DNA of 64,000 nt from the NCBI RefSeq assembly GCF_963924675.1, contig NC_089220.1, forward strand, positions 161,919,270 to 161,983,269, given 5' to 3'. Positions within the stretch are counted from its first letter, which is position 1. Each line of letters starts with the position of its first letter. The position numbers were made by a program, and so were the translations under genes. Origin of the DNA: Phocoena phocoena (taxonomy: Eukaryota > Chordata > Mammalia > Artiodactyla > Phocoenidae). Shown here piece by piece: positions 47,937-60,859 of the stretch. The notes under the pieces are model-generated. The model did no database searches. It was not told the DNA's origin and saw nothing but the letters and a program-made list of their open reading frames with translations.

Positions 47937-50900
47937 TTTTTTCCCCAGATTAATAGAGATACAATTGATGTGTAACACTGTGTAAGTTTAAGGTATCAAA
48001 CATGTTGATTTGATGCATTTATATATTGAAAAATGATTGCCACCATGGAATTAGCTAACACCTCTGTTATGTCATATAATTACCATTTCTTTTTTTGTGA
48101 TGAGAACATTTAAGATCTATCCTCTTAGCAATTTTCAGGTGTTATTAATACAGTATTATTAAGTATAATTGCCATGCTGTACATCATATCCCCAGAATTT
48201 TTTCATCTTTTAAGTCAAACTTTGTATGCTTTGACCAACATCTCCTCATTTCCCCCTTCTCCAGTCTCTGGTAATCACCCTTCTATTCTCCATTTCTGTG
48301 AGTTCAGCTTTTTTGGATTCCATATACAAGTGATATACACGATTTGTCTTTCTTTGTCTGGCTCACTGCACATAATGCCCTCAAGGTCCGTCTATGTTGT
48401 CCCAAATGGCACCATTTTCTTCTTTCTCATGGCTGAACAATACTCCACTGTATACATACACCACATCTTCTTTATCCATTTATCTGTTGACAGACACTTA
48501 GGTTGCTTCCATATCTTGACTGCTGTGAATAATGCTCCAATCACTATGGGTGTGCAGATATGTCTTTGATATCCGGTTTTCATTTCCTTTGTATATATAC
48601 CCAGAAGTGGGATTACTAGATCATATGGTAGTTTTACTTTAAATTTTTTGAGGAAACTACATACTGCTTTCTAGAGTGTCTGTAACAATTTACATTTCCA
48701 ACAGTGCACAAGAGTTCCCTTTTTTCTGCATGTTCACCCACAATTTTCTCTTGTCTTTTGATGACAACCATTCTAACAGGTGTGAGGTGATATCTCATTG
48801 TGATTTGGATTTCCCAGGTAATGTTGAACACCTTTTCATGTACCTTTTGACCATTTATATGTCTTCTCTGGATAAATGTTTATTTGATTCTTCTGCCCTT
48901 TTTTTTTGTGGTACGCGGGCCTCTCACTGTTGTGGCCTCTCCCGTTGCGGAGCACTGGCTCCGGATGCGCAGGCTCAGCGGCCATGGCTCATGGGCCCAG
49001 CCGCTCCGTGGCATGTGGGATCTTCCCGGACCGGGGCATGAACCCGTGTGCCCTGCATCGGCAGGCGGACTCTCAACCACTGCGCCACCGGGGAAGCCCC
49101 TGCCCATTTTTAAAATTGGATTATTTGTGGGGGGTTTTGTTATTGAGCTGTGTGAGTTTTTAAAAAAATATATTTTGGATATTAGCCTTTTATCTGATAT
49201 GCAAATATTTTCTCCCACTCCATAGGTTGCCTTTTCATTTTGTTGTTGGTTTCCTTTGCTTTGCAGACGGTTTTTAGTTTGATATAGTCCCACTTGTTTA
49301 GTTTTGCTTTTGCAGCCTTTGTTTTTGGTGTCAAATCCAAAAACAAACAAACAAAAAATTGCCAAGACCAACATCCAGAAGCTTACTCCCTGTGCTTTCT
49401 TCTATGAGTTTTATGGTTTCCGGTCTTGGATTAAAGGCTATAATCCATTTTTCTTTTGTCCATTTTTGAATTAGATTTTTTTTAGTTGTTGAGTTTTCAG
49501 AGTTCTTTGTTATATTGGATTACAAGTCTTTTATCAGATAAATGTTTTGCAAAGATTTTCTCTCAGTCTGTGGCTTGTCTTTTCACTCACTTAACAGAAT
49601 TTCAGAGACACATTTTTAATTTTAATAAAATCAAGCACCCATTTTTTTTCTTTTATGTATAGTGCTTTGGGTGTTATATCTAAAAAGTCATTGCTAAACC
49701 CAAGGTCACCTAGATTTTCCCCAAAGTTATTTTCTAGAGTTTATAGTTAAACTTCTTACGTTTAGGTTTATAATCTATTTTGAGTTAATTTTCATGAAAG
49801 TTCTAAAGTCCATGTTTATATTAATATTTTTTTGCATGTGGTTGTCCAGTTTTCCCAACACATTTGTTGTAAAGGTTATTCTTTCTCCATTGAATTGCCT
49901 CTGCTCCTTTGTCAGAAACCAACTTACTGTATTTGTGTGGGTTTATTTCCAGACTCTCCATTCTGTTCCATTGATTAATTTGCCTATTCTTTTACCAGTA
50001 CCACATTGTTTTGATTACTGTAGCTTTATACTAACTTGTGAAGTCAGGTGGTGTATTCACACTGTTGTGAAGTCTTCCAGTGTTGTTGTTCTTCAGTATT
50101 GTGTTGGTTGTTGTGGGTCTTTGCCTTTCCATATGAACTTTAGAATTACTTTGTGGATATTCATAAAATAGCTTGGTGGAATTTTGATTAGAATTGTGTT
50201 GAATCCATACATCCAGTTGGGAAGAGCTGTTAACAACATTAAAACTTCCTATCCATAAACATGGGATATCTCTCTATTTAGATTTTCTATCATTGTTTTA
50301 ATCAAAATTTTATAGGTTTCTTTATACTACTCTTGTACATACGTTTTTAGATTTATATCTATACATTTCATTTTGTGGGTGCTAATAAAAATAGTTCTGT
50401 GTTTTTAATTTCAAATGCTAATTGTTTATTTCTGGTATATAGGAAATCAATTAACTTTGTATATTAACCTTGCATCCTGCAACCTTACTTCAATCACTTA
50501 TTAGTTTCAGGGTTTTTTTTATGTGTGATTTTTAAAAGATTTTCTACATGTAAAATTATGTCACCTGTGAACAAAGGCAGTTTTATTTCTTCCTTCCCAA
50601 TCAGTATATCTTTTCTTTTCTTTTTTTGTCTTACTGCATTAGCTAGGTCTTCCAGTGTGATATTGAATAGGAAGAGAGGACATCCTTGCCTTGTTTCTAA
50701 TCTTGGGGAGAAAACACCTAGTTTCTCACCTTTAAGTATGATGTTAGCTATAAGTTTTTGGTAGATGTTCTTTATCAAGTTGATAATTTCTTTATTTTCC
50801 TAGTTTTCTGAGGGTTTTTATTATAATTAATGTTGGATTTTGTCCAATGCTTTTACTGCATCAGTTGATATGATCCTATAACTTCTTTAGACTCTTGATG

Positions 50901-51190
50901 TGATGGATTATATTAATTGATTTTTGAATATTGAACTGATTTTACATACCTGGAATAAATTCCACTTGGTAATATATACAGTGGCATATAATTATTTTTA
51001 TACATTTTTGGATTTAATTCTCTAGTAGTTCGTTGAGGATTTTTATATCTATGTTCATGAGAGATTGGTTTGTAACTTTTCTTTCTTTTACTGTCTTTGT
51101 CTGATTTTGGTAATAGGGTAATGATATCCTCACAGAATAAGTTAGGAAGCATTCCCTCTGCTTCTGTTTTCTAGAAGAGATTGTAGAGAA
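47937..51190 (-). mobile_element. Old L1, 3' half, minus strand
   Basis: 3'UTR from about 47937, ORF2 tail at 48400-48900, and RT region up to 51190. The minus frame at 50494-50778 has LETRQGCPLF and, at the catalytic box, FTGD in place of FADD. A SINE interrupts it at 48904-49099. 5' truncated near 51190. Confidence 0.85.
48904..49099 (-). mobile_element. CHR SINE inserted in L1
   Basis: Minus-strand short CHR form. Flanks ctgcccttttt (48893-48903) and ctgcccattttt (49100-49111). Confidence 0.92.
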
Positions 51191-52193
51191 TTGGAATAAT
51201 TGAAAGAACTACTTCTTTTATCAAGGGAAGGTGGAGGGGAGGGGTAAGGGATTCGAAGTCCTTGCCGTCATTGCAGTCATCTGAATCCTCAGAGTGCATG
51301 ACTTTCTTCACTTCTGGAAAAGTTTTATTTCAAATACTGCCTCTCCATTCTTTTTTTAAAATCTCCCCTGTAAGTTTCATTTAGTCATATTTTGGACCCT
51401 ACCATTCTATGTTCCACAGTCTTAAACTATATTGTAAAATGTGTGCTTACATCTCTATGGTACATTTTGTACATTTAAAAAATACCTGTCTTCCAATTCA
51501 CTAAATTCTTTATTCATTTGTTTATTTTCTTCCTACTTATACCATCTACTTTTCTTTCATTCTCAGTGATTATATTTTTCCTGGTCACTTTAACAAAAGC
51601 ATGGTTAGTCTCTTCTTCCTAGAGCTTATTTTAAAAATTTAATCTTTTTAACACTTGATACATAATTATTTTGTATTCACGATGACATACTGCCAATATA
51701 TGACATTATCAGGTATCTAATTGTACCTTTGCTTATTTTTTTGTGCTGGCCCTGAGTCATAGTCTTGTTTGTCATTTGCTGGTTAATTTTTCGCTGTGAG
51801 CTCTTATTTGGATGGTCATAATCTATGGGAATCCTTATTGAAGGTGCCAGGAATTTTTTTCCTAGCATACTCTTCCTCTGGCTTTCTGTAGTGATAGCAC
51901 TTCTATTTCCCTATCTTACGTAAATAGAAATCTTTTAATGACCTTTCTCAGTTCATCTTTCAAGATTAGAGCTCTGGGTCACTTTAATCTGCAATAGAGC
52001 TTCAGTATTTACTCACCCCTTCTTCTTGCATCTCATACTTTCTTTCAATGATTATTCCACATTAATTCTGGAATTTTCCTTAAAATACTCTTTAGGACAG
52101 TCATTCAATAATAAACTCTGTTGCATTGGCTATATCTCCTTCTATCTCCCTTTCAACTCTTGGGTATTTGCTCTGCATTTTGTAGGCTCAGGG
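51191..52193. other. Unassigned, part possibly L1 ORF1-like
   Basis: 51290-51640 ('cttcacttctggaaaagttttatttcaaatactgcctctcc') has an L1 ORF1 antisense flavour but is too decayed to delimit. No gene. Confidence 0.3.
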
Positions 52194-52210
52194 CTCATTT
52201 ATATATTTTA

Positions 52211-52406
52211 TTTTATGGTACATGGGCCTCTCACTGTTGTGGCCTCTCCCATTGCGGAGCACAGGCTCCAGACGCGCAGGCTCAGTGGCCATGGCTCACG
52301 GGCCTAGCCGCTCCGCGGCATGTGGGATCTTCCCGGACCGGGGCACGAACCCATGTCCCCTGCATCGGCAGGCGGACTCTCAACCACTGCACCACCAGGG
52401 AAGCCC
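52211..52406 (-). mobile_element. CHR SINE with 17-bp target-site duplication
   Basis: Minus-strand short form. The flanks ctcatttatatatttta at 52194-52210 and 52407-52423 are identical over 17 bp, suggesting a fairly recent insertion. Confidence 0.96.
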
Positions 52407-52423
52407 CTCATTTATATATTTTA

Positions 52424-53186
52424 AAGCATTTTATATCTCACTCCATCCAGCATCTACCTTTTTTGTAGCTTGAGAGTTGGCTTATTTTTTTATAGAAAAC
52501 ATAATCCACTCTTTTTAAGACCAAATTAGAAGCAGTGTGTGTACATTTTTTATAAAGGTCGTATATGCACTTCCCAGGTTGTAAATCCTTGTAAGTTAGG
52601 TATATTGTCTTATCTTTCATTGTATCTCTCCTATCTCCCTATGCCCAGTATCTAGTGTAAAGTAGGTGCTCAATCTTTTAAAAAAGATAAAACATTATGG
52701 CATTTCTTTTTAAAATGAATTTGCTCTGTCACTTTGCCTCTTGGAAGTCTCATCCAGAAGCAATATAATTCAATTAAAATTATATAGTCAAGCTCCATCA
52801 TTTGTGATCTTGGACAATTGAGTAATATTTTTTTTAAAGTAGAAGTAGGGAACAATGCAAGATGTTTTGGACATAATGAGACAATATGTATGATGCCCGC
52901 AGCCCAGTGTTACAACACTGGATCTCTAAGACGTGTTAGCTTTCCTCGATAAACTAGATAAAAAAATCCCTGGCTGCTACCAGTTTATTTTTTTGCCCCT
53001 TTTGGTATATGTAGAGAAAAAGTGATAGAGAAATTATCAGTTGAATATAATTTTATCTTTTGGCAACAAAATATAAATTTACTTTATAAACTATTATACT
53101 ACTGGATTATACTGATTTACCTTAGGTGCCACCATTCCAGTTCATTTCTTGTCTAAATGATGAATGGCACTTGAAACAGTACAGAA
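52424..53186. other. Unassigned AT-rich sequence
   Basis: About 52610-52680 ('atctagtgtaaagtaggtgctcaatc') is an L2/MIR-like 3' end. Nothing else recognised. Confidence 0.4.
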
Positions 53187-53199
53187 TAATGTTATTTTT

Positions 53200-53412
53200 T
53201 TTTATTTTTATTTTTTTTTGCGGTACGCGGGCCTCTCACTGTTGTGGCCTCTCCCGTTGCGGAGCACAGGCTCCGGACGTGCAGGCTCAGCGGCCACGGC
53301 TCACGAGCCCAGCCGCTCCGCGGCATGTGGGATATTCCCGGACCGGGGCACGAACCCGCGTTCCCTACATCGGCAGGCGGACTCTCAACCATTGCGCCAC
53401 CAAGGGAAGCCC
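53200..53412 (-). mobile_element. CHR SINE, left member of a pair
   Basis: Minus-strand short form with T-rich tail at 53195-53219 and head at 53412 (with one extra base in caccaagggaagccc). It has no matching duplication at its own right edge. Confidence 0.92.
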
Positions 53413-53500
53413 GATGTCAGACTATTTTTAATGTTCAAATCATGATAGACCTGGTAGAAAGAAAAATTTTACTGTTCAAGGATGTGTATTGATTTTTGAC

Positions 53501-53708
53501 TTTTTTTTTTTTTTTTGTGGTACGCGGGCCTCTCACTGCCGTGGCCTCTCCCACCACGGAGCATAGGCTCCGGACGCGCAGGCCCAGCGGCCATGGCTCA
53601 CGGGCCCAGCCGCTCCGCGGCATGTGGGATCCCCCCAGACCGGGGCAGGAACCCGCGTCCCCTGTATCGGCAGGCGGACTCTCAACCACTGCACCACCAG
53701 GGAAGCCC
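53501..53708 (-). mobile_element. CHR SINE, right member of a pair
   Basis: Minus-strand short form with a 16-T tail at 53501-53516 and head at 53708. Its left flank shows no match to its right flank, but the right flank (taatgttatttt, 53712-53723) matches the left flank of the neighbouring SINE (53187-53198). Confidence 0.92.
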
Positions 53709-53724
53709 AAGTAATGTTATTTTT

Positions 53725-54265
53725 AGTAGGTGGTAACAGTTAATAAAGGAGTTTCCCAGCTGAAACTAGGCAGTAAACAGCTATGACATCAATGAAATAT
53801 GTGATTTTTTTTCTAAATGGAAAATGGTGAACGTATAAAATGTTACGGGACCTAAATTCAGAATCCGGATGTAAAACTGAAATGTTTGTGTTTGCATGCC
53901 TTTTTACACTCTTCTGCTTCATCTTTCTCTTTCTTCTTCTTAACTTTTTCTCATTTTTACTCTCTTCCTTCCTCCCTTCCTTCCTTCCTTAAAAAGGAAA
54001 ACCTGGAATGAGCTTTGACATGATGCATTCCTTACTAATTTAGTGTAGGGGGATGGTGTAGTTCATTGCCAATGACACACAAATTGCAATTTCAAAATCT
54101 AAAGGGCCTTTAAAAATAGCATGAGATTTAGAAATAGAAAAGCCACATTGAACACAAGAAATGTATATCTTATTTTTTCTTTTTGGATAAATATCTCTTA
54201 TTTCAGTGAGACAGCAAATTTGGGCGCTTTCTCTATATATCTTTTATGTAATGGCATTTAAAAAT
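53725..54265. other. Unassigned; pyrimidine-rich patch
   Basis: A CTTC/TCCT-rich tract at 53915-53992. No gene. Confidence 0.4.
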
Positions 54266-54276
54266 TTCACATCTTG

Positions 54277-54478
54277 GGCTTCCCTGGTGGCGCAGCGGTT
54301 GAGAGTCCGCCTGCCGATGCAGGGGACAGGGGTTCATGCCCCGGTCCAGGAGGATCCCACATGCCGCGGAGCGACTGGGCCCGTGAGCCATGGCCACGGA
54401 GCCTGTGCTCCGCAACGGGAGGGGCCGCAACAGTGAGAGGCCCGCGTACCCAAAAAAAAAAAAAAAAAAAAAAAAAAA
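54277..54478 (+). mobile_element. CHR SINE, plus strand, long pure A tail
   Basis: Head ggcttccctggtggcgcagcgg at 54277, CpG-rich body, and an uninterrupted 27-A tail (54452-54478). Flanked by ttcacatcttg at 54266-54276 and 54479-54489. The intact tail and duplications suggest youth. Confidence 0.96.
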
Positions 54479-54489
54479 TTCACATCTTG

Positions 54490-56689
54490 CATTTATTTAC
54501 ATGTGCCTAGCAAAAATTGAAAGGATGGTAAGCCCTCATAAATTACATTCAATAAGAAATTACTTATTGAGCAACATCTGTCTGCCTGGAACTTTGCTAG
54601 TAACTGGGGATACAATAGTGAGAAAGTCACACTCCAGCTCCAGTCTTACAGACTAACAGGAATCACTGAAGTAAGCCTGCAATGACCACACCAGCCCCAG
54701 AAGTGCTAAGATCAGTGAGAACAGAAGGCTGTGAGAGAACCCAGGAATGAAATTTAACTCAGCCTGAGAAAATAAGCCAGGATACTTTAGAGGTAGTCCT
54801 TGAAGCTGGAAACTAAAGAATAATGAGTATTCACCTGGTGCTTGGGGTGGGAAAGGGATCTCAGATCTGGAGTCTAGAGGTGGCATGTTCAGAAAACTGC
54901 TAGTGTGATAATTGAGCAAGATCTTGATTGAGAACTCAGAGGAAGATGTAATCAGCAGTGAACTGCAGAAGGTAAGCTGTGTTTGCAAGCCGTGCTAGGA
55001 AGTATGGCACTTCCGGAAATATGTAGGAGTGGCCTTATGCTTCAGAGTGATCACTCTGCCTTAAGGATGGGAAACGAGTTTTGGATAGTGGAAACATCTG
55101 GTTCAGGGTGTTGCTGAGTTGAGAATTGATGAAGTCTTGACATATATAGAATGTGTGAGACTTGATGATTGATGGGTAGAACGGGTAAGGGTAGTCCAGG
55201 ACCAACATATAGGCTCCTGGCTTGGCAAGATGGACAGAAGAAGGCGCCATTCACTGAAATATAGAATAAGGGAGTAAAGACAGACTGGTTGGTTGGGTGG
55301 GGGGAAGGAAGATGAAATTAGTTTTTGATTCAAGTAGGCAAGTCAATTAGGCTATGTGTTTTGTGTGTGTGTGTTTGTGTGTGTGTGCTGGAAGAACACT
55401 TAAGATATTGGTTTGAGTAACATGTCATATCAGGACTTCAGATATAGATTTGGGAGATAACTATGTATAGATATTACTTGAAATTATGAGCATGAAGAGG
55501 AAGCCTAGAAAAAAGTGTAATCTGAGCAGAGAGGAGGACTAATGTTGAACTATAAGTATAGTCAACATTTAAGAGATACACAAAGAGAGAAGTAGGCAAT
55601 GTGTTTCTTAGAATTCATTTACAAAGCAGAGAGGTAAGGAGAATGAATATTTCTGAAATTGGAATGGAGCACAGAGCAATGAAATGCGAAATGGTCAATT
55701 ATAATAGGGCAAATTATGGATTTTCCTCCTAGAATCCTGAATGCTCATATCTTAGAACATTGTTTTTACTGAGTCTTTTTTCTTAGAATATTTGGAAAAT
55801 CTGCTTTCTTTGTATCTTCTTTAAAAGCACAGAAGCGTTTTCTGTCCCTGATCTATGGTTTTTTCCACCCTGCATTCTCCAGTCTCTTCTTATAGTCTTG
55901 GTGTCTCCGTCTCTTGCAGTTATAGTGCAGAAATTAAAAGAAGATAGTTGAATAGAACTTCAAGATGCCTTTAAGAAATCAAGTATAAAGGAATATTTTG
56001 AATATTTAACTCCATATAATTTCTATAATTCTTCACCTTCATAAAATTTTATTATTTATAATATAAAGTTCAGGTGTTCTGAACTTTAGTGTACTGTTCA
56101 TTCTGAATATGGATTCTGAAATTGTATGTTTCACTTGTAAAAGCACATGAAGATGAATTGACATGAAAATCTGTGTACTGCAGAGGAAGAAACACTGCAC
56201 TCGGTAGCAGGATATTTGAATTCCAGTTTCTAATACCAAATTACTGTGTTTCCTCATAAGTATCCCTTAACTTTCTTGGGTCCAAGTAATGTGATTTGGA
56301 AAATAATGATCCCCGATGTCCCTTCAGTTTTTAAAATTCTGTGGTTTTCAGTTTATCTAAGCAAGCAATGCAAAGTTTCCATTCAGTGATAGAGGACAAG
56401 CATTTCATTCTCATGAAACAGTTCTAATAATTGGGCCTGAAGTATTTGAATGAGTTTTAGTGACAATAATGTTCTAAATTACATGAACATGATTAAGCAT
56501 AGGAATTAATATAGAACCTTTTATGTTACTTATAACTTTATTGTAATTTTCCTCCCATTTGTGTGCCTGCCCTTTAGTAGTTAATGCTATGTCCTGAAAG
56601 AAAAATTTATCATAAGGGCTTAAATTGTTTAAACATGGTATACATAGGGCAATAAACATCTGTGATTAGCTAGATAGAGAAATGGTGCA
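54490..56689. other. Upstream flank of the exon: old repeat-like sequence and MIR
   Basis: 54550-55650 has blocks of an old dispersed repeat ('gagcaacatctgtctgcctgg', then 'tcagagtgatcactctgcc', then 'agatatagatttgggagataac'), family uncertain. A GT-rich run lies at 55354-55388. About 56180-56325 is a plus-strand MIR-like patch ending 'aataatgatcccc'. Confidence 0.4.
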
Positions 56690-57197
<508 letters not shown>

Positions 57198-57604
57198 TAG
57201 AGTCAGTCAGAAACTAAAATACTCTTTTTAAGAAAGAGACAGATCCACAAATAAAAATAAGTCTAATTAAAGGGTATCAAATTGCTAAGATTCTAACTAA
57301 ATGGGATGTATTTTGAATCAGTTTTACCAATTATAAAGAAGGAGCGAAATGTAGAAAGGTAGCTTTTAATGGTATATCAGTGGAACAAGATTTGAAAGAA
57401 GCTTGTGACTGCAGTTTTAAAATGCTGTGATGGAAATTATGAACTTAAGTTTGAGTTCAGTATGGGAATATTTGAAATGAATTTTAGGTTGGGTGAGAAG
57501 ATTTTATTTTTGCTTATAGGACACTACCACCAAGTGAGTTGGTACCTCTCATACACAGAGCATAACTGACTTATATCCTTTGATTCTAAGGCAGAGGAAA
57601 AAGT

Positions 57605-57730
57605 GCAAGCCTCAGAGGGTGCAGGGCCCAGACTTGGATCCTGGGTGAACCATCTACTAATTGTGTGATTTTGAACCTCCAGTTTATTATAAGAGGTCAT
57701 AAAGTGAGATAAACTGATCTCACTGGCAGG
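57605..57730 (+). mobile_element. MIR remnant in the intron
   Basis: 'gcccagacttggatcctgggtgaaccatctactaattgtgtgattttgaac' follows the MIR core in sense orientation. Confidence 0.6.
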
Positions 57731-60700
57731 AAAATACTCCAGGTATAACATTAATAAAAGTTTACCAAGGGAAGATATGGGTAGAGACATGCATGTTTCT
57801 GTAGTTTCTATTATCAGTATCACATCCTGAAAGAAGACTGCATTTCATCAATGGAACTAGCGCCCTTCCTACAGTCACCTTTCATAAAAAACATTATCAT
57901 ACAATTAAATAGGTTCATTCACGTTGATTTTTAGTAACTATTGACTCAATTATTTAGAGGCACTAAGTCTAGTATTTTAGAGCAATGTGCTCAAACGTAT
58001 TTTCTACTTTTTATTCAGATACTATATTAATTAGTGTTTACAGAATTCTTCATTTTCTTCTCCTACATAAGGTTCTACATGTTTGTTTTTACCATTGTTG
58101 GAATTCTATTCAAATATTCAGTCGTTATTACTTTAAAACAAGAGGAGTGATTACTGAATAATTTCTTCTCTTTAGAAGGAAACAGGTGGAAGATTTTTCT
58201 CCCATAGTTTGGGAATTGTGATCGTGCTGTTTGCACTTTGTGTTTAACAATTCCTAAGACGGGGATTCATTTTATATTTGTCCCATTTCCCCAGAGACGC
58301 TACATGTGGATGTGCTGTCCTTTCTCTGGCCTGTCTGGGGAAAGCCCTTGCTGTTCTTCGGTGAGCAGCTAAGATGAACCACTCGGTTGGTTTGACAAGA
58401 AATGCAAAGTCCCTTCCATCACTAATCCCTCTGAAGCGTCCTTTCAGTGTGGTTGCTGTGATAACATGCGTAGTCCCGCTTCAGGGAAAAGGTTAATGCG
58501 AAAGAAGGGGAAAGCCGCCGAGTGGGCAAGGTCTCCGCTACATGAAAGATACTAATAAGCCCAGCCTTAGAGGAGAGTGAAGGAACGGATTTGTCGAATA
58601 AACAAATTTCATTTTAAATGTTACACTGGGAGGTCACCTTTTGGCTTTTTCGCTTTTCATTTCTGAGAAGTTTCCACTTCGGTATTTTATTTAAAATGGG
58701 ATAACCTGTAGATCAAATTGAGAATCACTTTAAAGCGTGAGTTTCTTTTGTACACCCACTAGGGGGAAAATATTGTGGAGGAATAATGATGGCCAAGCAG
58801 CTTTTCTCTTGAAAATTTGTGATGCTAAAATTATAGACAAGATTTTTTTTTTTTTTACTCAAGCTGACTTTATAATGATGTTTCAGTAGTCACATTTTGG
58901 GAAAAAAATTAATCTGTGACCCTCTTTAAAGTACAAATGGTGTGAGCTTTAAAGAAATAGATTAATATGTTGACTTTTTAAAATGAAATTGGCATAGTTG
59001 AAATTGAAATTTGGATGCAACTGATTCTATTAATAGTGTTTTTGAAATTTTTTAAATTTTACATGATGGACCTGTTTTTCAGAATACTTGAACCTATTAT
59101 TTTAACTCAGTATTTTTAAAAGATATTAGATTTAAAAAGACTAAACCTTCACAGTGAAATAAATTCTATTTATACACAATATTGAACACAATAAATCGTG
59201 AGCAAGAAAAATAATTTTTAGGTGTAACAACTATTTGGTTCTAATGTTGACAAGAATCTCTCTTTATTAGAATTTATTAATATCCTGAGCCAGGGAAGTA
59301 CATGTCGTGGTACTGATCTGGGTATTTTTAAAAAATTATGTTTCTAGTGTTGCAATGTCTGCTTCTATGCAGAACCCCATTGCCTGGGCTTCCTCATTCT
59401 ATTAAGCACAGCAATAATTTAGTTCCTCTTCTAGTAATTGTTCAGAATTATTTGATATATAAAGGCTTTACTATGTTTTAGTTTTACTCAACAGTAAAAC
59501 AGTAATATTACTTATGTTGCTATTCAGATCCAAGTCAACCATAAGACTATAAACTGTAATGTTGATACAGTGTTACAATGTTGAGATATATCCCCTGCAG
59601 TGGGTTTCTACCACTGGAATATTACCAGAAAATACTCCAGTATTTTCTCAGAAATTACTCCAGTAATTAGATAATTACCGTAGCATACCTGAAGTTAGTA
59701 TTAACATTAACTGTTCCATACGTTTACTTTTAGAGCTAAAATTACTGTGACTCAAAATGGAAAAATATATTCAGTTAAATAATTTCTCCCCTACGTACAT
59801 GTCTTACTTAAGAACATTTCCATTTGGTCTATTTTCAATACTTTGATTTGATGAAATATATCATAAAGTTTTGAAGTATTACCTAACTTCTTTTGCAAAC
59901 TTTTTTGGACTTAGGCATAATAATTTTTTCAAAAGGTCTTTACTTCATATAAATCTAAATTTGTATGTGAAATGTGTGAAAATTACATTAGAGGTGCATT
60001 CTGAAAATCTGAGAGGTGATAGCGTTTAATCAGATGATAGTAAGTACATTGTTTCTTCAGTAGGATGACATAAATGTCAACTACTTTTAAAAGTAGTTGT
60101 AGAAGTTCATTAAAATACTTGAAGATAAGCATTAATAGAGTGAAATGTGAGATTTCATGTGCAATATTTATCTTACCACTACATTGGATGCAAAATGTTT
60201 TAAGCATATTTTTTATTAATCAACTAAAACTCCTATTCATCATAGCAAAATGTCTCAGTTTGGGCTATTATAACAAATTCTGTGAAATTTACTAATCTTG
60301 AAACAGTGTTAAAGTTAAAATATGGTTTGGAAATCTTTTTCTCATGTGACAGTGATGGTATCTATGTCAAATTCTTGCCAAAGATGTGCTCAATGGCTTG
60401 AGATTAAAGGCAACTATATGACAAGATTCCAACTTAAGTAATACTAGATAATTCTGGTGTGAGCTATGGAAGTTGTAATTCCATATGCTATCACATACTT
60501 TTCTGATTTACAGTTTTTCCTGTTTTTGTTTCAATGAAACTAATAAAATTACTTCAGTGTGAAAGATAAACATTTCCCTGATAAAAATTAATTAATGGTT
60601 TCACATTGCCAGGCCAAATAATAGCACTCTTTCATGGAAATCTACTTTTGAGAATACATTTTATTTTGATTTAATTGGACTATTTTGAATTTATTTCATC

Positions 60701-60859
60701 CTTTGCAGGAACTGGCCATTAATTTTTACATTAAATGAGAGTAAGGGAGGTAATTCTTTGTACAAATGTTTTTATATGCTATCTACATGAAGGAAATCAT
60801 TTTCTAAACAGTAAAATGTATGTAAAATTTTGTGACTACTTAATAAATAGCTTTCCTCA

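Noticed and set aside
48884..49225. Families of similar 60-115 codon frames at 34.2, 37.2, 40.3, 48.9, 52.2, 53.2, 53.5 and 54.3 kb
   Set aside because: They look like a recurring protein family, but all are translations of the CHR SINE in different frames.
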